From Magnetaquiglobus sp039908105 (GTDB lineage Bacteria > Pseudomonadota > Magnetococcia > Magnetococcales > Magnetaquicoccaceae), in contig JAMOBI010000040.1 in assembly GCA_039908105.1 (NCBI GenBank), positions 1-20,434 on the forward strand: DNA of 20,434 bases, in the 5' to 3' direction. Numbering within the stretch: the stretch's first letter is position 1; every line of letters starts with the position of its first letter. Of this stretch, positions 1-7,392 are shown in pieces. The notes under the pieces were generated by a model. That model was not told where the DNA came from. It ran no database searches and saw nothing but the letters and a program-made list of their open reading frames with translations. Made by a program: the position numbers and the translations under genes.

Positions 1-174
1 GTCACCGGTGTGCTGAAATTGCCTGATGGGGTGGAAATGGTGATGCCGGGCGACAACATCTCCATGGAAGTGGAGTTGATAGCGCCGATTGCCATGGAGA
101 AGGGTTTGCGTTTCGCCATTCGCGAGGGTGGCAAAACCGTGGGTGCTGGCGTCGTCTCGGAAATCACGAAGTAA
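1..174 (+). CDS. tuf: Elongation factor Tu, C-terminal end (partial)
   Basis: Only the last 57 codons and the stop are present; the gene begins before the window. The frame opens at base 1 and reads VTGVLKLPDG, then MPGDNISMEVEL, and ends GGKTVGAGVVSEITK. This is the third beta-barrel domain of EF-Tu, which helps bind aminoacyl-tRNA. EF-Tu is the GTPase that delivers aminoacyl-tRNA to the ribosomal A site in the cytoplasm. A tuf copy directly upstream of rpsJ is the usual end of a str operon (rpsL-rpsG-fusA-tuf), so those genes probably lie just outside the window. The 53-bp gap to rpsJ has no terminator-like hairpin, so cotranscription into the S10 block is likely. The fragment cannot show whether a second tuf copy exists. 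Confidence 0.97.
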   Translation, partial: VTGVLKLPDGVEMVMPGDNISMEVELIAPIAMEKGLRFAIREGGKTVGAGVVSEITK

Positions 175-227
175 GCGATGGCCTGTATGGAAAACGGCGT
201 CAGTAAGGCGATTTGGGTGAACTGGTA

Positions 228-536
228 ATGGATAATCAGAAGATAAGAATCCGGTTGAAGGCGTTTGACCATCGGATCCTGGATCAATCCACCGGTGAGA
301 TCGTGCAGACCGCACGGCGCACTGGAGCGGAGATTCGCGGACCGATCCCGTTACCGACACGCATCAGCCGGTACACGGTTCTGCGTTCACCGCACGTGGA
401 CAAAAAATCACGTGAGCAGTTCGAGATCCGTACCCACAAGCGGGTCATCGACATCATTAATCCAACGCCCCAGACCGTGGACGCCCTGATGAAACTCGAT
501 CTGGCCGCTGGCGTTAACGTCGAGATCAAGCTCTAG
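228..536 (+). CDS. rpsJ: 30S ribosomal protein S10
   Basis: The product is 102 residues (E. coli 103) and starts MDNQKIRIRLKAFDHRILDQ, the conserved S10 beginning. S10 binds the head of the 30S subunit and also serves as NusE in rRNA antitermination complexes. The ATG at 228 was chosen because it matches the family N-terminus and has GGGTGA about seven bases upstream; an in-frame TTG at 213 would add five residues with no family support. It opens the S10 block. The gap from tuf is only 53 bp, too short for the long L4-responsive leader known upstream of rpsJ in E. coli. Confidence 0.97.
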   Translation: MDNQKIRIRLKAFDHRILDQSTGEIVQTARRTGAEIRGPIPLPTRISRYTVLRSPHVDKKSREQFEIRTHKRVIDIINPTPQTVDALMKLDLAAGVNVEIKL

Positions 537-565
537 GCGGCAGGTCTGAAGAAAGGATAATCAAG

Positions 566-1207
566 ATGCGCGCGGGATTGATCGGACGCAAACTCGGGAT
601 GAGCAGAATCTTCACGCAGGATGGCAAGAGCGTTGCCGTCACGCTGGTGAAAGTTGGACCATGCCCGGTGGTCGGGGTGAAAACGATCGAGAAGAATGGC
701 TACGATGCCGTGCAGCTCGGTTTTGAAGATGCCAAGCCATCGCGGGTGAAAAAGCCGGAGCGGGGTGTTTTTGCCAAGGCCAATGTACCGCCACAGCGGA
801 TTCTCAAAGAGTTCCGCGTTGGCGATACAGCAGATTATCAGGTTGGCGAGAGTCTGACCCTGGAGCGCTTCGAGGCGGGTGGTCGCGTGGATGTGACCGG
901 TCGCAGTGTGGGTAAGGGGTTTGCGGGTGGCATGAAGCGTTGGGGGTTTCGAGGTGGTCGAGCCTCTCATGGTGCCCATCTGACGCATCGTTCACCTGGT
1001 TCCATTGGTCAGTGTCAGACCCCGGGTCGGGTCTTCAAGAACAAGAAGATGGCCGGCCATATGGGTGATGTGAATGTAACGGTCATGGGCTTGACCGTGG
1101 CCTCCGTGGATCTGGAGCGCAATCTGCTGGTGTTGGAAGGCAGTGTGCCAGGTTCCAAGGGATCGGTATTATTGATCCGCGATGCCGTCAAGACGGCCCG
1201 GAAATGA
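566..1207 (+). CDS. rplC: 50S ribosomal protein L3
   Basis: The product is 213 residues, a normal length for L3, and starts MRAGLIGRKLGMSRIF. L3 is an early-assembly 23S rRNA binder whose long loop reaches toward the peptidyl-transferase centre. The loop motif GSIGQCQTPGRVF is present around residues 147-160; in E. coli the equivalent region carries the glutamine methylated by PrmB. A Shine-Dalgarno-like AAAGGAT lies about seven bases before the ATG. Its stop codon falls in the region where rplD begins, so the two genes touch or overlap depending on the rplD start. Confidence 0.97.
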   Translation: MRAGLIGRKLGMSRIFTQDGKSVAVTLVKVGPCPVVGVKTIEKNGYDAVQLGFEDAKPSRVKKPERGVFAKANVPPQRILKEFRVGDTADYQVGESLTLERFEAGGRVDVTGRSVGKGFAGGMKRWGFRGGRASHGAHLTHRSPGSIGQCQTPGRVFKNKKMAGHMGDVNVTVMGLTVASVDLERNLLVLEGSVPGSKGSVLLIRDAVKTARK

Positions 1208-1227
1208 CCAGTTCGAGATCGGACGAG

Positions 1228-1908
1228 ATGATTGACTTTCCTGTAATCGACGCGGCCAATAACCAGACGTCGCACACCGTCAAGCTGAGCAGCCTGGGTT
1301 TTGGTTGCGTGGTACGCGGTGATATCCTGACGCGGGTGGTTCATTATCAGTTGGCCAAACGCCGTTTAGGCACTGCCTCGACCAAGCGTCGCGGTGAGGT
1401 GAGGGGTGGTGGTCACAAACCGTACCGGCAGAAGGGTACCGGTAATGCGCGTCAGGGCACGATTCGCGCTCCGCAATACCGTACCGGTGGCGTGGTGTTC
1501 GGACCGCATCCCCGTGATTTCTCGGTCAAGATGACCAAGAAGGAGCGCGCACTGGGCTTGCGTACCGCTCTGTCCGCCAAGCGTGAGGCTGGTGAATTGG
1601 TCATTGTGCAGGATTTCGGTCTGTCGCAGATCAAGACCAAGGCGATGTTGGCGGTGTTGCAGCGGATCCAGGCGGACAAATCCACGCTGATTGTGCTACC
1701 GGGCACAGAGGCGAACGTAGAGTTGTCGGTGCGCAATCTGCCGGGTGTGGATGTGATTTACGTCGAGGGTGTGAATGTCTACGACATCCTGTCGCACGAA
1801 AAGCTGGTGATGACCGAAGCGGCCCTGCTCAAACTGGAAGAGCGTCTGGCACAACTGCCTGGCTCCAAATCCGCCCAGATCGTGCAGAGCGAAGGAGAGC
1901 AGGCATGA
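1228..1908 (+). CDS. rplD: 50S ribosomal protein L4
   Basis: L4 binds 23S rRNA and lines the exit tunnel; in E. coli it also represses its own operon. The core is clear: DILTRVVHYQLAKRR, then GGGHKPYRQKGTGNARQG, then RTALSAKREAGELVIVQDF. The first of these motifs resembles alphaproteobacterial L4. I place the start at ATG 1228 (226 aa, MIDFPVIDAANN), which leaves about 30 residues before DIL, like homologues. An upstream in-frame ATG at 1204 would overlap the rplC stop by four bases and add eight residues; neither start has a strong ribosome-binding site. The tail after LEERLAQL (about 15 residues, ending GEQA) is somewhat longer than usual. Confidence 0.93.
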   Translation: MIDFPVIDAANNQTSHTVKLSSLGFGCVVRGDILTRVVHYQLAKRRLGTASTKRRGEVRGGGHKPYRQKGTGNARQGTIRAPQYRTGGVVFGPHPRDFSVKMTKKERALGLRTALSAKREAGELVIVQDFGLSQIKTKAMLAVLQRIQADKSTLIVLPGTEANVELSVRNLPGVDVIYVEGVNVYDILSHEKLVMTEAALLKLEERLAQLPGSKSAQIVQSEGEQA

Positions 1909-2204
1909 GCGGTCCCTATACCCTGTTTCAGGTTCTCGACGCACCGCGCATTACCGAGAAATCGACCATGTGCCAGGAACAGGCCAATCAGATGGTCTTT
2001 CGCGTGGCCAAATGGGCAAACAAGCCGCAGATCAAGGCGGCGGTTGAGAAGCTCTTCAATGTAAAGGTCGAGGACGTGCAAACGTTGACGCAGAAGGGCA
2101 AGACCAAGCGTGTAGGTCGCACGCAGGGACAGAGAAGCGACTGGAAAAAGGCGATCGTTCGTTTGGCTGAAGGCCAGACGATTGACCTTTATGCCAAGTC
2201 TTAA
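1905..2204 (+). CDS. rplW: 50S ribosomal protein L23
   Basis: The product is 99 residues (E. coli 100). It contains the L23 signatures APRITEKSTM near the N-terminus and AVEKLFNVKVEDVQTL in the middle, followed by a basic loop KGKTKRVGRTQGQRSDWKKA. L23 sits at the polypeptide tunnel exit and is the docking site for trigger factor and the signal recognition particle. The ATG overlaps the rplD stop in an ATGA arrangement, and AAGGAGAG lies upstream, so translational coupling to L4 is likely. Confidence 0.97.
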   Translation: MSGPYTLFQVLDAPRITEKSTMCQEQANQMVFRVAKWANKPQIKAAVEKLFNVKVEDVQTLTQKGKTKRVGRTQGQRSDWKKAIVRLAEGQTIDLYAKS

Positions 2205-2241
2205 AGAACTGCGACGCACGTAAGATCCACGGAGCGTAAAC

Positions 2242-3081
2242 ATGGCACTGAAATATTTCAATCCAACTTCGAACGGCAAGCGCACGCAAGTCAGCGTGGA
2301 TCGTTCCGCACTGCATCGGGGCGAGCCGGAAGAGAGCCTTACCGTTGGTTTGCACGCCACGGGCGGTCGCAACAACTATGGCCGGATGACGGTTCGTCAT
2401 CAGGGCGGTGGACACAAGCAACGTTATCGCATCGTCGATTTCAAGCGCGACAAGCACGATATCCCGGCCAAGGTGGAGCGGATCGAGTATGATCCCAATC
2501 GCACGGCCTTCATCGCTTTGTTGCACTACGTTGACGGCGAAAAGCGGTACATTCTGGCTCCGCAACGTCTGGCGGCTGGTGATCAGGTGATCTCCGGGGC
2601 TTCCGTTGAGGTCAAACCAGGCAATGCCATGCCGTTGCGCGTCATCCCGCTCGGCTCGGTGGTCCACAATGTGGAGTTGAAACCGGCCAAAGGTGGTCAA
2701 CTGGCGCGCTCTGCGGGCAATTATGTGCAGTTGATGGGTAAGGAAGGCAAGTATGCGCTGTTGAAGCTCCCTTCGGGTGAGATGCGCATGGTACTTTTGG
2801 ATTGTATGGCCACCATCGGTCAGGTCTCCAATCCGGATCATGGCAATGTCAAGCTGGGCAAGGCCGGACGGGCGCGCTGGATGGGTATCCGTCCGTCGGT
2901 GCGCGGTGTGGCCATGAACCCAGTGGACCATCCGCATGGTGGTGGCGAGGGACGTACCTCCGGTGGTCGTCATCCGGTGACGCCATGGGGCGTCCCGACC
3001 AAGGGCAAGAAGACGCGCGTGGGTGCCAAGCCTTCGGATCGTTTGATCATGCGTCGGCGTGTGACCGGGGATCGCAAGTAG
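2242..3081 (+). CDS. rplB: 50S ribosomal protein L2
   Basis: The product is 279 residues (E. coli 273). It begins MALKYFNPTSNGKRTQVSVD and carries the RNA-binding part GGGHKQRYRIVDFKR at about 54-68. The C-terminal VAMNPVDHPHGGGEGRTSGG, around residue 225, is the loop with the conserved histidine near the peptidyl-transferase centre. L2 is essential for subunit association. The start is supported by GGAGCG about six bases upstream. It is followed by a 90-bp gap containing a small hairpin. Confidence 0.98.
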   Translation: MALKYFNPTSNGKRTQVSVDRSALHRGEPEESLTVGLHATGGRNNYGRMTVRHQGGGHKQRYRIVDFKRDKHDIPAKVERIEYDPNRTAFIALLHYVDGEKRYILAPQRLAAGDQVISGASVEVKPGNAMPLRVIPLGSVVHNVELKPAKGGQLARSAGNYVQLMGKEGKYALLKLPSGEMRMVLLDCMATIGQVSNPDHGNVKLGKAGRARWMGIRPSVRGVAMNPVDHPHGGGEGRTSGGRHPVTPWGVPTKGKKTRVGAKPSDRLIMRRRVTGDRK

Positions 3082-3125
3082 CGTTGGTGGTATTCTTGAA
3101 ACGGGCAACAGGGAAGCAACCGGGG

Positions 3126-3145
3126 TTGAAGTCTTGACTCTTCAA
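3126..3145 (+). other. Small hairpin in the rplB-rpsS gap
   Basis: TTGAAG (3126-3131) and CTTCAA (3140-3145) form a perfect 6-bp stem with an 8-base loop. No T run follows, so it is not an intrinsic terminator. It lies 26 bases before the rpsS start in one of the longest gaps of the S10 block. It could be an RNA processing or translation-control element, or chance; a 6-bp stem alone is weak evidence. Confidence 0.35.
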
Positions 3146-3171
3146 ACCAAGACGGGTGCAAGAGGAACAGT

Positions 3172-3450
3172 ATGGCACGTTCGATTCATAAGGGTCCTTT
3201 CTTCGATGGGTATCTTCTCCAGAAGGTGGAGAAGTTGCGCGATATTGGACGCAAAGAGCTGATCAAGACCTGGTCGCGGCGCTCGACGATTATTCCTGAG
3301 TTCGTCGGCTATACCTTTGGCGTGCACAACGGACGCAAATTCATCCCGGTCCTGGTGACAGAGAACATGGTGGGTCACAAACTCGGCGAATTCGCCGCGA
3401 CCCGTACCTTCCATGGTCATGGCAACGACAAGAAATCGAGCCGGAAATAA
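3172..3450 (+). CDS. rpsS: 30S ribosomal protein S19
   Basis: The product is 92 residues (E. coli 92) and starts MARSIHKGPFFDGYLLQKVE. The conserved LIKTWSRRSTIIPEFVGYTF and VTENMVGHKLGEFAATRTF follow. S19 binds 16S rRNA in the 30S head near S13 and contacts the A-site finger of the large subunit. AGAGGAAC lies just upstream of the ATG. The downstream gap to rplV is only 15 bp. Confidence 0.98.
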   Translation: MARSIHKGPFFDGYLLQKVEKLRDIGRKELIKTWSRRSTIIPEFVGYTFGVHNGRKFIPVLVTENMVGHKLGEFAATRTFHGHGNDKKSSRK

Positions 3451-3465
3451 GGAAGGGACGGGAAA

Positions 3466-3804
3466 ATGGAAGCTGTCGCGCGTTTGAGAAATCTCCCGGT
3501 TTCACCCACAAAGGTCAGACTGGTTGTGGATCAGATTCGTGGTCATCGGGTCGAGAATGCTTTGCGTACCTTGGAATTTTCCAAGAAGCGCGTGGCCAAC
3601 TCGGTGCGTGAGACCTTGAAATCGGCGATCGCCAATGCGGAGAACAATTTTGGTCTGGATGTCGATACGCTGGTGGTCTATCACGCAAGCGTCGACCAGG
3701 GACTGGTCATGAAGCGGTTTCGTCCACGTGCGCGAGGACGGTCCGGTCGTTTGATCAAGCGGACGAGTCATCTGACCATTTCGGTCCGGTCGACCGAACC
3801 GTGA
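3466..3804 (+). CDS. rplV: 50S ribosomal protein L22
   Basis: The product is 112 residues (E. coli 110). It contains ARLRNLPVSPTKVRLVVDQI at the N-terminus and the C-terminal beta-hairpin segment with RFRPRARGRSGRLIKRTSHL. L22 lines the exit tunnel, and its hairpin tip is a known site of macrolide-resistance changes; no unusual change is evident here. A purine-rich GGAAGGGACGGGAAA precedes the ATG and fits a strong ribosome-binding site. Confidence 0.97.
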   Translation: MEAVARLRNLPVSPTKVRLVVDQIRGHRVENALRTLEFSKKRVANSVRETLKSAIANAENNFGLDVDTLVVYHASVDQGLVMKRFRPRARGRSGRLIKRTSHLTISVRSTEP

Positions 3805-3851
3805 TGGACGTGTGCGGGATCCTAATTTAGTTTTAGCTGGAGAGCGACTCA

Positions 3852-4496
3852 ATGGGTCAAAAGGTACATCCAACAGGTTTTCGTCTTGGCATTACCAAGA
3901 CGTGGGATACACGCTGGTATGCGGACAAGGCGTACGCCTCGTTACTGCTCGAAGATATCAAATTGCGCGAGTGGATCAAAAAGCGCCTTGAGCATGCGAG
4001 TGTATCGAAGATCATCATTGAGCGTCCAGCCAAGAAGGCACGCATCAATATCCACACCGCCCGTCCCGGTATCATTATCGGCAAAAAAGGTGCGGATATC
4101 GAGAAGCTGAAGAACGATATCGCCAAGGTGGCCAACACCGAAGTGGCGCTCAATATCGTCGAGGTGCGCAAGCCGGAAGCCGAGGCACAGCTGATTGCCG
4201 AGAATGTTGCGCAGCAGCTGGAGCGTCGCGTAGCTTTTCGCCGGGCGATGAAACGCGCTGTGACATCGGCGATGCGTTTGGGCGCTTTGGGCATTCGTAT
4301 CAACTGCGCCGGGCGTTTGGGCGGTGGTGAGATCGCTCGCACCGAGTGGTATCGCGAAGGGCGCGTACCGTTGCACACCCTGCGCGCGGATATCGAGTAC
4401 GGTTTCGCGGATGCGAACACCCAATACGGCGTGATCGGCGTCAAAGTTTGGGTGTTCAAAGGCGAGATCATCGACAAGGAAATCAGGAGGCCGTAA
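3852..4496 (+). CDS. rpsC: 30S ribosomal protein S3
   Basis: The product is 214 residues, shorter than E. coli S3 (233) but within the family range. It starts MGQKVHPTGFRLGITKTWDT. The KH RNA-binding domain contains GIIIGKKGADIEKLK at about residues 74-88. The C-terminal domain has AMRLGALGIRINCAGRLGGG, and the protein ends ...GEIIDKEIRRP without the basic tail seen in longer S3 proteins. S3 forms part of the mRNA entry channel and its helicase activity. GGAGAGCG lies about six bases before the ATG. Confidence 0.97.
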   Translation: MGQKVHPTGFRLGITKTWDTRWYADKAYASLLLEDIKLREWIKKRLEHASVSKIIIERPAKKARINIHTARPGIIIGKKGADIEKLKNDIAKVANTEVALNIVEVRKPEAEAQLIAENVAQQLERRVAFRRAMKRAVTSAMRLGALGIRINCAGRLGGGEIARTEWYREGRVPLHTLRADIEYGFADANTQYGVIGVKVWVFKGEIIDKEIRRP

Positions 4497-4508
4497 GGAT
4501 CCTTTGTC

Positions 4509-4928
4509 ATGCTTTTGCAACCCAAAAAGACCAAGTTCCGCAAGGCCCACAAAGGGCGCATCCATGGGATCGCGGGAAGCTGTGATGAGCTCAACTTCGG
4601 CCAGTTCGGGCTGAAGGCCATGGAAGCCGGTCGTATCACCGCCCGGCAGATCGAGGCGGCACGACGTGCCATGACTCGTCACATCAAACGTGGCGGTCGC
4701 ATCTGGATTCGCCTCTTCCCGGATGTGCCGGTCTCCAAGAAGCCGGCTGAAGTCCGTCAAGGCAAGGGCAAGGGCAATCCTGAATTTTGGATGGCGCGTG
4801 TCAAGCCGGGTCGTATCATGTATGAAATGGAAGGGGTATCCGAAGAGATCGCCCGTGAAGCCATGGCGCTTGCCGGTGCGAAGCTGCCCATTCCCACCAA
4901 GTTTATTCATAACTGGAGGAAGGCGTGA
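4509..4928 (+). CDS. rplP: 50S ribosomal protein L16
   Basis: The product is 139 residues (E. coli 136). It starts MLLQPKKTKFRKAHKGRIHG and includes FGLKAMEAGRITARQIEAAR and RIWIRLFPDVPVSKKPAEVR. L16 helps position A-site tRNA near the peptidyl-transferase centre; the arginine hydroxylated by RoxA in E. coli falls in the RIFPD-like region, here RLFPD. The stop overlaps the GTG start of rpmC by four bases, which suggests coupling. AAGGAT at the end of rpsC serves as the likely ribosome-binding site. Confidence 0.97.
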   Translation: MLLQPKKTKFRKAHKGRIHGIAGSCDELNFGQFGLKAMEAGRITARQIEAARRAMTRHIKRGGRIWIRLFPDVPVSKKPAEVRQGKGKGNPEFWMARVKPGRIMYEMEGVSEEIAREAMALAGAKLPIPTKFIHNWRKA

Positions 4929-5143
4929 AGAAGGCCGCTGAAGTCAGGGAGCTGACAGAGGAGCAGTTGGGCGTAAAGCTCAGAGAACTCCATCAGGAAG
5001 CATTCAATCTGCGCTTTCAACTCGCTACAGCGCAACTCGAGAACACAGCGAGGATTCGCAAGGTGCGCAAGGAGATTGCCCGGATCATGACGATTCAGGG
5101 TGAGCGTGCGCGGCAACAGAACGCAGCGAACAAGGGGAGTTGA
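4925..5143 (+). CDS. rpmC: 50S ribosomal protein L29
   Basis: The product is 72 residues, slightly longer than E. coli L29 (63). It is a helical hairpin with EVRELTEEQLGVKLRELHQE, then FNLRFQLATAQLENTARIRK and VRKEIARIMTI. L29 sits beside L23 at the tunnel exit. The start is GTG at 4925, overlapping the rplP stop (GTGA). GGAGG just upstream supports it, and no ATG in the frame would leave an intact first helix. Only three bases separate its stop from rpsQ. Confidence 0.95.
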   Translation: MKKAAEVRELTEEQLGVKLRELHQEAFNLRFQLATAQLENTARIRKVRKEIARIMTIQGERARQQNAANKGS

Positions 5144-5146
5144 GTC

Positions 5147-5386
5147 ATGCCGCAACGCATCCTTCAGGGCGTCGTGGTGAGCGACAAGATGGACAAGACC
5201 GTGGTGGTCAAGGTGGAGCGTAATGTGCGCCATGAACTCTATGGCAAGATCATCCGCCGCTCCAAGAAGTACAAGGCGCATGACCCGGACAATCGGCTCA
5301 AGATTGGAGATATCACACGCATACGTGAGTGTCCTCCGATCAGCAAGGATAAGTGCTGGGTGGTGATTTCGGAGGAATCCGCATGA
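5147..5386 (+). CDS. rpsQ: 30S ribosomal protein S17
   Basis: The product is 79 residues (E. coli 84). It has the OB-fold S17 signatures LQGVVVSDKMDKTVVVKVER near the N-terminus and KAHDPDNRLKIGDITRIREC in the middle, ending WVVISEESA. S17 binds 16S rRNA helices 7 and 11 early in 30S assembly. AAGGGGAG upstream of the ATG is a good ribosome-binding site. Its stop overlaps the rplN start by four bases, the usual close S17-L14 arrangement. Confidence 0.97.
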   Translation: MPQRILQGVVVSDKMDKTVVVKVERNVRHELYGKIIRRSKKYKAHDPDNRLKIGDITRIRECPPISKDKCWVVISEESA

Positions 5387-5751
5387 TTCAGGTACAAACC
5401 ACGCTCGAGGTGGCGGACAACTCCGGAGCCAAGAAGGTGCAGTGCATCAAGGTTCTGGGAGGCTCCAAGCGCCGTTACGCCCAGGTGGGCGATGTGATTG
5501 CCGTGGCCATCAAGTCTGCGATCCCGCGCGGCAAGGTCAAGAAGGGCGATGTGGCACGCGCTGTGGTGGTGCGCACCAAAAAGCAGGTGGTGCGGGACGA
5601 TGGCAGCTACATCCGCTTTGATCGTAATGCAGCGGTGCTGATCAACAAGGCTGGTGATCCGGTCGGAACTCGTATCTTTGGACCAGTGACCCGCGAGTTG
5701 CGCGTCAGAAACTATATGAAAATCATTTCCCTGGCTCCGGAAGTTCTGTAA
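5383..5751 (+). CDS. rplN: 50S ribosomal protein L14
   Basis: The product is 122 residues (E. coli 123), starting MIQVQTTLEVADNSGAKKVQ. Conserved segments are CIKVLGGSKRRYAQVGDVI and the C-terminal FGPVTRELR followed by FMKIISLAPEVL-like MKIISLAPEVL. L14 lies at the subunit interface and forms an intersubunit bridge. The ATG at 5383 was chosen over an upstream in-frame TTG at 5353 because it matches the family N-terminus and has GGAGGA seven bases before it. Confidence 0.97.
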   Translation: MIQVQTTLEVADNSGAKKVQCIKVLGGSKRRYAQVGDVIAVAIKSAIPRGKVKKGDVARAVVVRTKKQVVRDDGSYIRFDRNAAVLINKAGDPVGTRIFGPVTRELRVRNYMKIISLAPEVL

Positions 5752-5794
5752 TCCGGCCAGATGAAAACATCGACGTTGACACTGTAGAGGTTCG

Positions 5795-6124
5795 ATGAAT
5801 ACCGCTTTCAAATCCTCCCTGAAAAAGGGTGACCAGGTCGTGGTGATTGCCGGGAAGGACAAGGGCAAACGCGGACGCATCTTGAAGATTGTGACCGATC
5901 AGCAGGCTGCCCTGGTCGAGAAGGTGAACATGATCAAGCGCCACACCCGTGCGACCCGGGACAAGGAAGCCTCGATTGTGGAGAGGGAAGCCCCGGTCCA
6001 TATCTCCAATTTGATGTATTACGATGTGGCGACTGGCAAGGGTAGCCGGATCGGGCATAAGATACTTGAAGATGGACGCAAGGTGCGTGTGGCGCAGAAA
6101 TCAGGCGAAACCATTGACCGTTGA
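5795..6124 (+). CDS. rplX: 50S ribosomal protein L24
   Basis: The product is 109 residues (E. coli 104). The KOW motif region KKGDQVVVIAGKDKGKRGRI spans about residues 10-29, followed by VEKVNMIKRHTRATRDKEAS and a basic C-terminus. L24 is one of the two initiators of 50S assembly. AGAGG lies about eight bases before the ATG. A 74-bp gap with a perfect hairpin separates it from rplE. Confidence 0.96.
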   Translation: MNTAFKSSLKKGDQVVVIAGKDKGKRGRILKIVTDQQAALVEKVNMIKRHTRATRDKEASIVEREAPVHISNLMYYDVATGKGSRIGHKILEDGRKVRVAQKSGETIDR

Positions 6125-6125
6125 C

Positions 6126-6146
6126 TCTTCTTCAGTGTCAAGAAGA
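6126..6146 (+). other. Perfect hairpin in the rplX-rplE gap
   Basis: TCTTCTT (6126-6132) pairs with AAGAAGA (6140-6146): seven perfect base pairs around the loop CAGTGTC. It starts two bases after the rplX stop. No T run follows, so it does not look like an intrinsic terminator. In E. coli the spc-operon regulator S8 binds mRNA at the rplX-rplE boundary, so the position is suggestive. The stem itself does not show the internal bulge typical of the S8 site, so this assignment is inference only. Confidence 0.45.
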
Positions 6147-6198
6147 CTATCGCATCTCATGAAGCCTCGAATGCCAAGGCCCCAGACAGGAACAGACC

Positions 6199-6738
6199 AT
6201 GGCCAGATTGAAAGAGCTGTACGATAAAGAGATCGCACCCGCCCTGATGAAGGAGTTCGGTTACCGCAATGTGATGCAGATCCCGCGGATCGAAAAGATT
6301 GTCATCAATATGGGTGTGGGCAAGGCGGTAGCGGACAAGAATATTTTGACCGGCGCCGTGAACGACATGACGGCCATCTCGGGACAAAAGCCGCAGGTGA
6401 CCAAAGCCAAGAAGTCGGTTGCCGGCTTCAAGCTGCGCCAGGGGCAGTCGATCGGTTGTCGGGTCACCTTGCGTCGGGTGCGCATGTATGAGTTTCTGGA
6501 TCGTTTGATCAACGTGGCGCTGCCGCGTACCCGAGACTTTCAGGGGGTGAAGGGCAACGCCTTTGATGGCCGTGGCAACTACTGCATGGGCCTGAAAGAG
6601 CAGATCATCTTTCCGGAAATCGATTACGACAAGGTAGATGCCGTCCGCGGCATGGATATCGTCATTGTGACCTCGGCTCCCACGGATAAGGAAGCCAAGG
6701 CACTGTTGAAGGCCTTTCGGATGCCCTTCAAGAATTGA
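6199..6738 (+). CDS. rplE: 50S ribosomal protein L5
   Basis: The product is 179 residues, exactly the E. coli length. It shows MARLKELYDKEIAPALMKEF, VMQIPRIEKIVINMGVG, QKPQVTKAKKSVAGFKLR and the C-terminal RGMDIVIVTSAPTDKEA, which is diagnostic of L5. L5 binds 5S rRNA in the central protuberance and contacts P-site tRNA. ACAGGAA lies upstream of the ATG. Confidence 0.98.
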   Translation: MARLKELYDKEIAPALMKEFGYRNVMQIPRIEKIVINMGVGKAVADKNILTGAVNDMTAISGQKPQVTKAKKSVAGFKLRQGQSIGCRVTLRRVRMYEFLDRLINVALPRTRDFQGVKGNAFDGRGNYCMGLKEQIIFPEIDYDKVDAVRGMDIVIVTSAPTDKEAKALLKAFRMPFKN

Positions 6739-6760
6739 TCGTCGAGGATGATGCGAAGTC

Positions 6761-6946
6761 ATGGCCAAGAAATCGTTGATTGCCAAGTGTAAGCGTAAAC
6801 CGAAATTTTCCGTTCGGACCTATCATCGCTGCGCCCGTTGTGCTCGACCCAGAGGGTATCTGCGTAAGTTTACCCTGTGCCGGATCTGTGTTCGTCAGCT
6901 CGCTTTGCGTGGCGAGATTCCGGGCATCGTGAAGGCGTCGTGGTAA
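6761..6946 (+). CDS. rpsN: 30S ribosomal protein S14, short zinc-binding type
   Basis: The product is only 61 residues, compared with 101 for the zinc-free S14 of E. coli. It carries the four-cysteine ribbon C24-x2-C27 ... C40-x2-C43 (CARCARPRGY and TLCRICVRQLA), which is the C+ form, also called type Z. S14 binds 16S rRNA in the 30S head near S3 and S10. The full short form is present, ending EIPGIVKASW, so this is not a truncation. Zinc-free S14 is usual in well-studied gamma-, beta- and alphaproteobacteria, so the type is a phylogenetic clue. A zinc-free paralogue elsewhere in the genome cannot be excluded. Confidence 0.97.
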   Translation: MAKKSLIAKCKRKPKFSVRTYHRCARCARPRGYLRKFTLCRICVRQLALRGEIPGIVKASW

Positions 6947-6978
6947 GAACCGTATTTTAGAATTGGAGCTTTGTTTCC

Positions 6979-7374
6979 ATGGGAATGACCGATCCTATTA
7001 GTGACATGTTGACGCGGATCCGTAATGCGCAGATGGTGCGCAAGGATCAGGTCGACATCCCTGTTTCCAAACTTAAAACTCGGATTGCCGAGATCCTTTT
7101 GGATGAGGGGTATGTCTCCAAGGTCGAGCTCGTGGCCGAAGGCAACTTCCAAGTGCTGCGTTTGGATCTCAAGTACCGTCAGGGACGTCCGGTGATCGAA
7201 GAGATCCGACGTCGTTCCCGTCCCGGTCGGCGTCAGTATGTGGCGCGCGATGAGATCCCAAGCGTTTATCAGGGATTGGGAATTGCCATTCTCTCCACCA
7301 GTAAGGGTGTGGTATCCAATCGTCAGGCCCGCAAAATGGGTGTTGGCGGTGAGCTTTTGTGCACCGTATTCTAA
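6979..7374 (+). CDS. rpsH: 30S ribosomal protein S8
   Basis: The product is 131 residues (E. coli 130). It begins MGMTDPISDMLTRIRNAQMV and ends with the S8 signature STSKGVVSNRQARKMGVGGE followed by LLCTVF. S8 nucleates the 16S central domain and in E. coli is the autogenous repressor of the spc operon. The ATG at 6979 has GGAG eleven bases upstream; a second ATG two codons on gives the same core. Confidence 0.97.
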   Translation: MGMTDPISDMLTRIRNAQMVRKDQVDIPVSKLKTRIAEILLDEGYVSKVELVAEGNFQVLRLDLKYRQGRPVIEEIRRRSRPGRRQYVARDEIPSVYQGLGIAILSTSKGVVSNRQARKMGVGGELLCTVF

Positions 7375-7392
7375 CATTCGAGGAATGTTCTC

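Noticed and set aside
2056..3108. A 350-codon open frame on the minus strand opposite rplB
   Set aside because: It lies antisense to a certain L2 gene, runs across the rplW-rplB boundary, and shows no family motif. Biased codon use in the real gene explains the open antisense frame.
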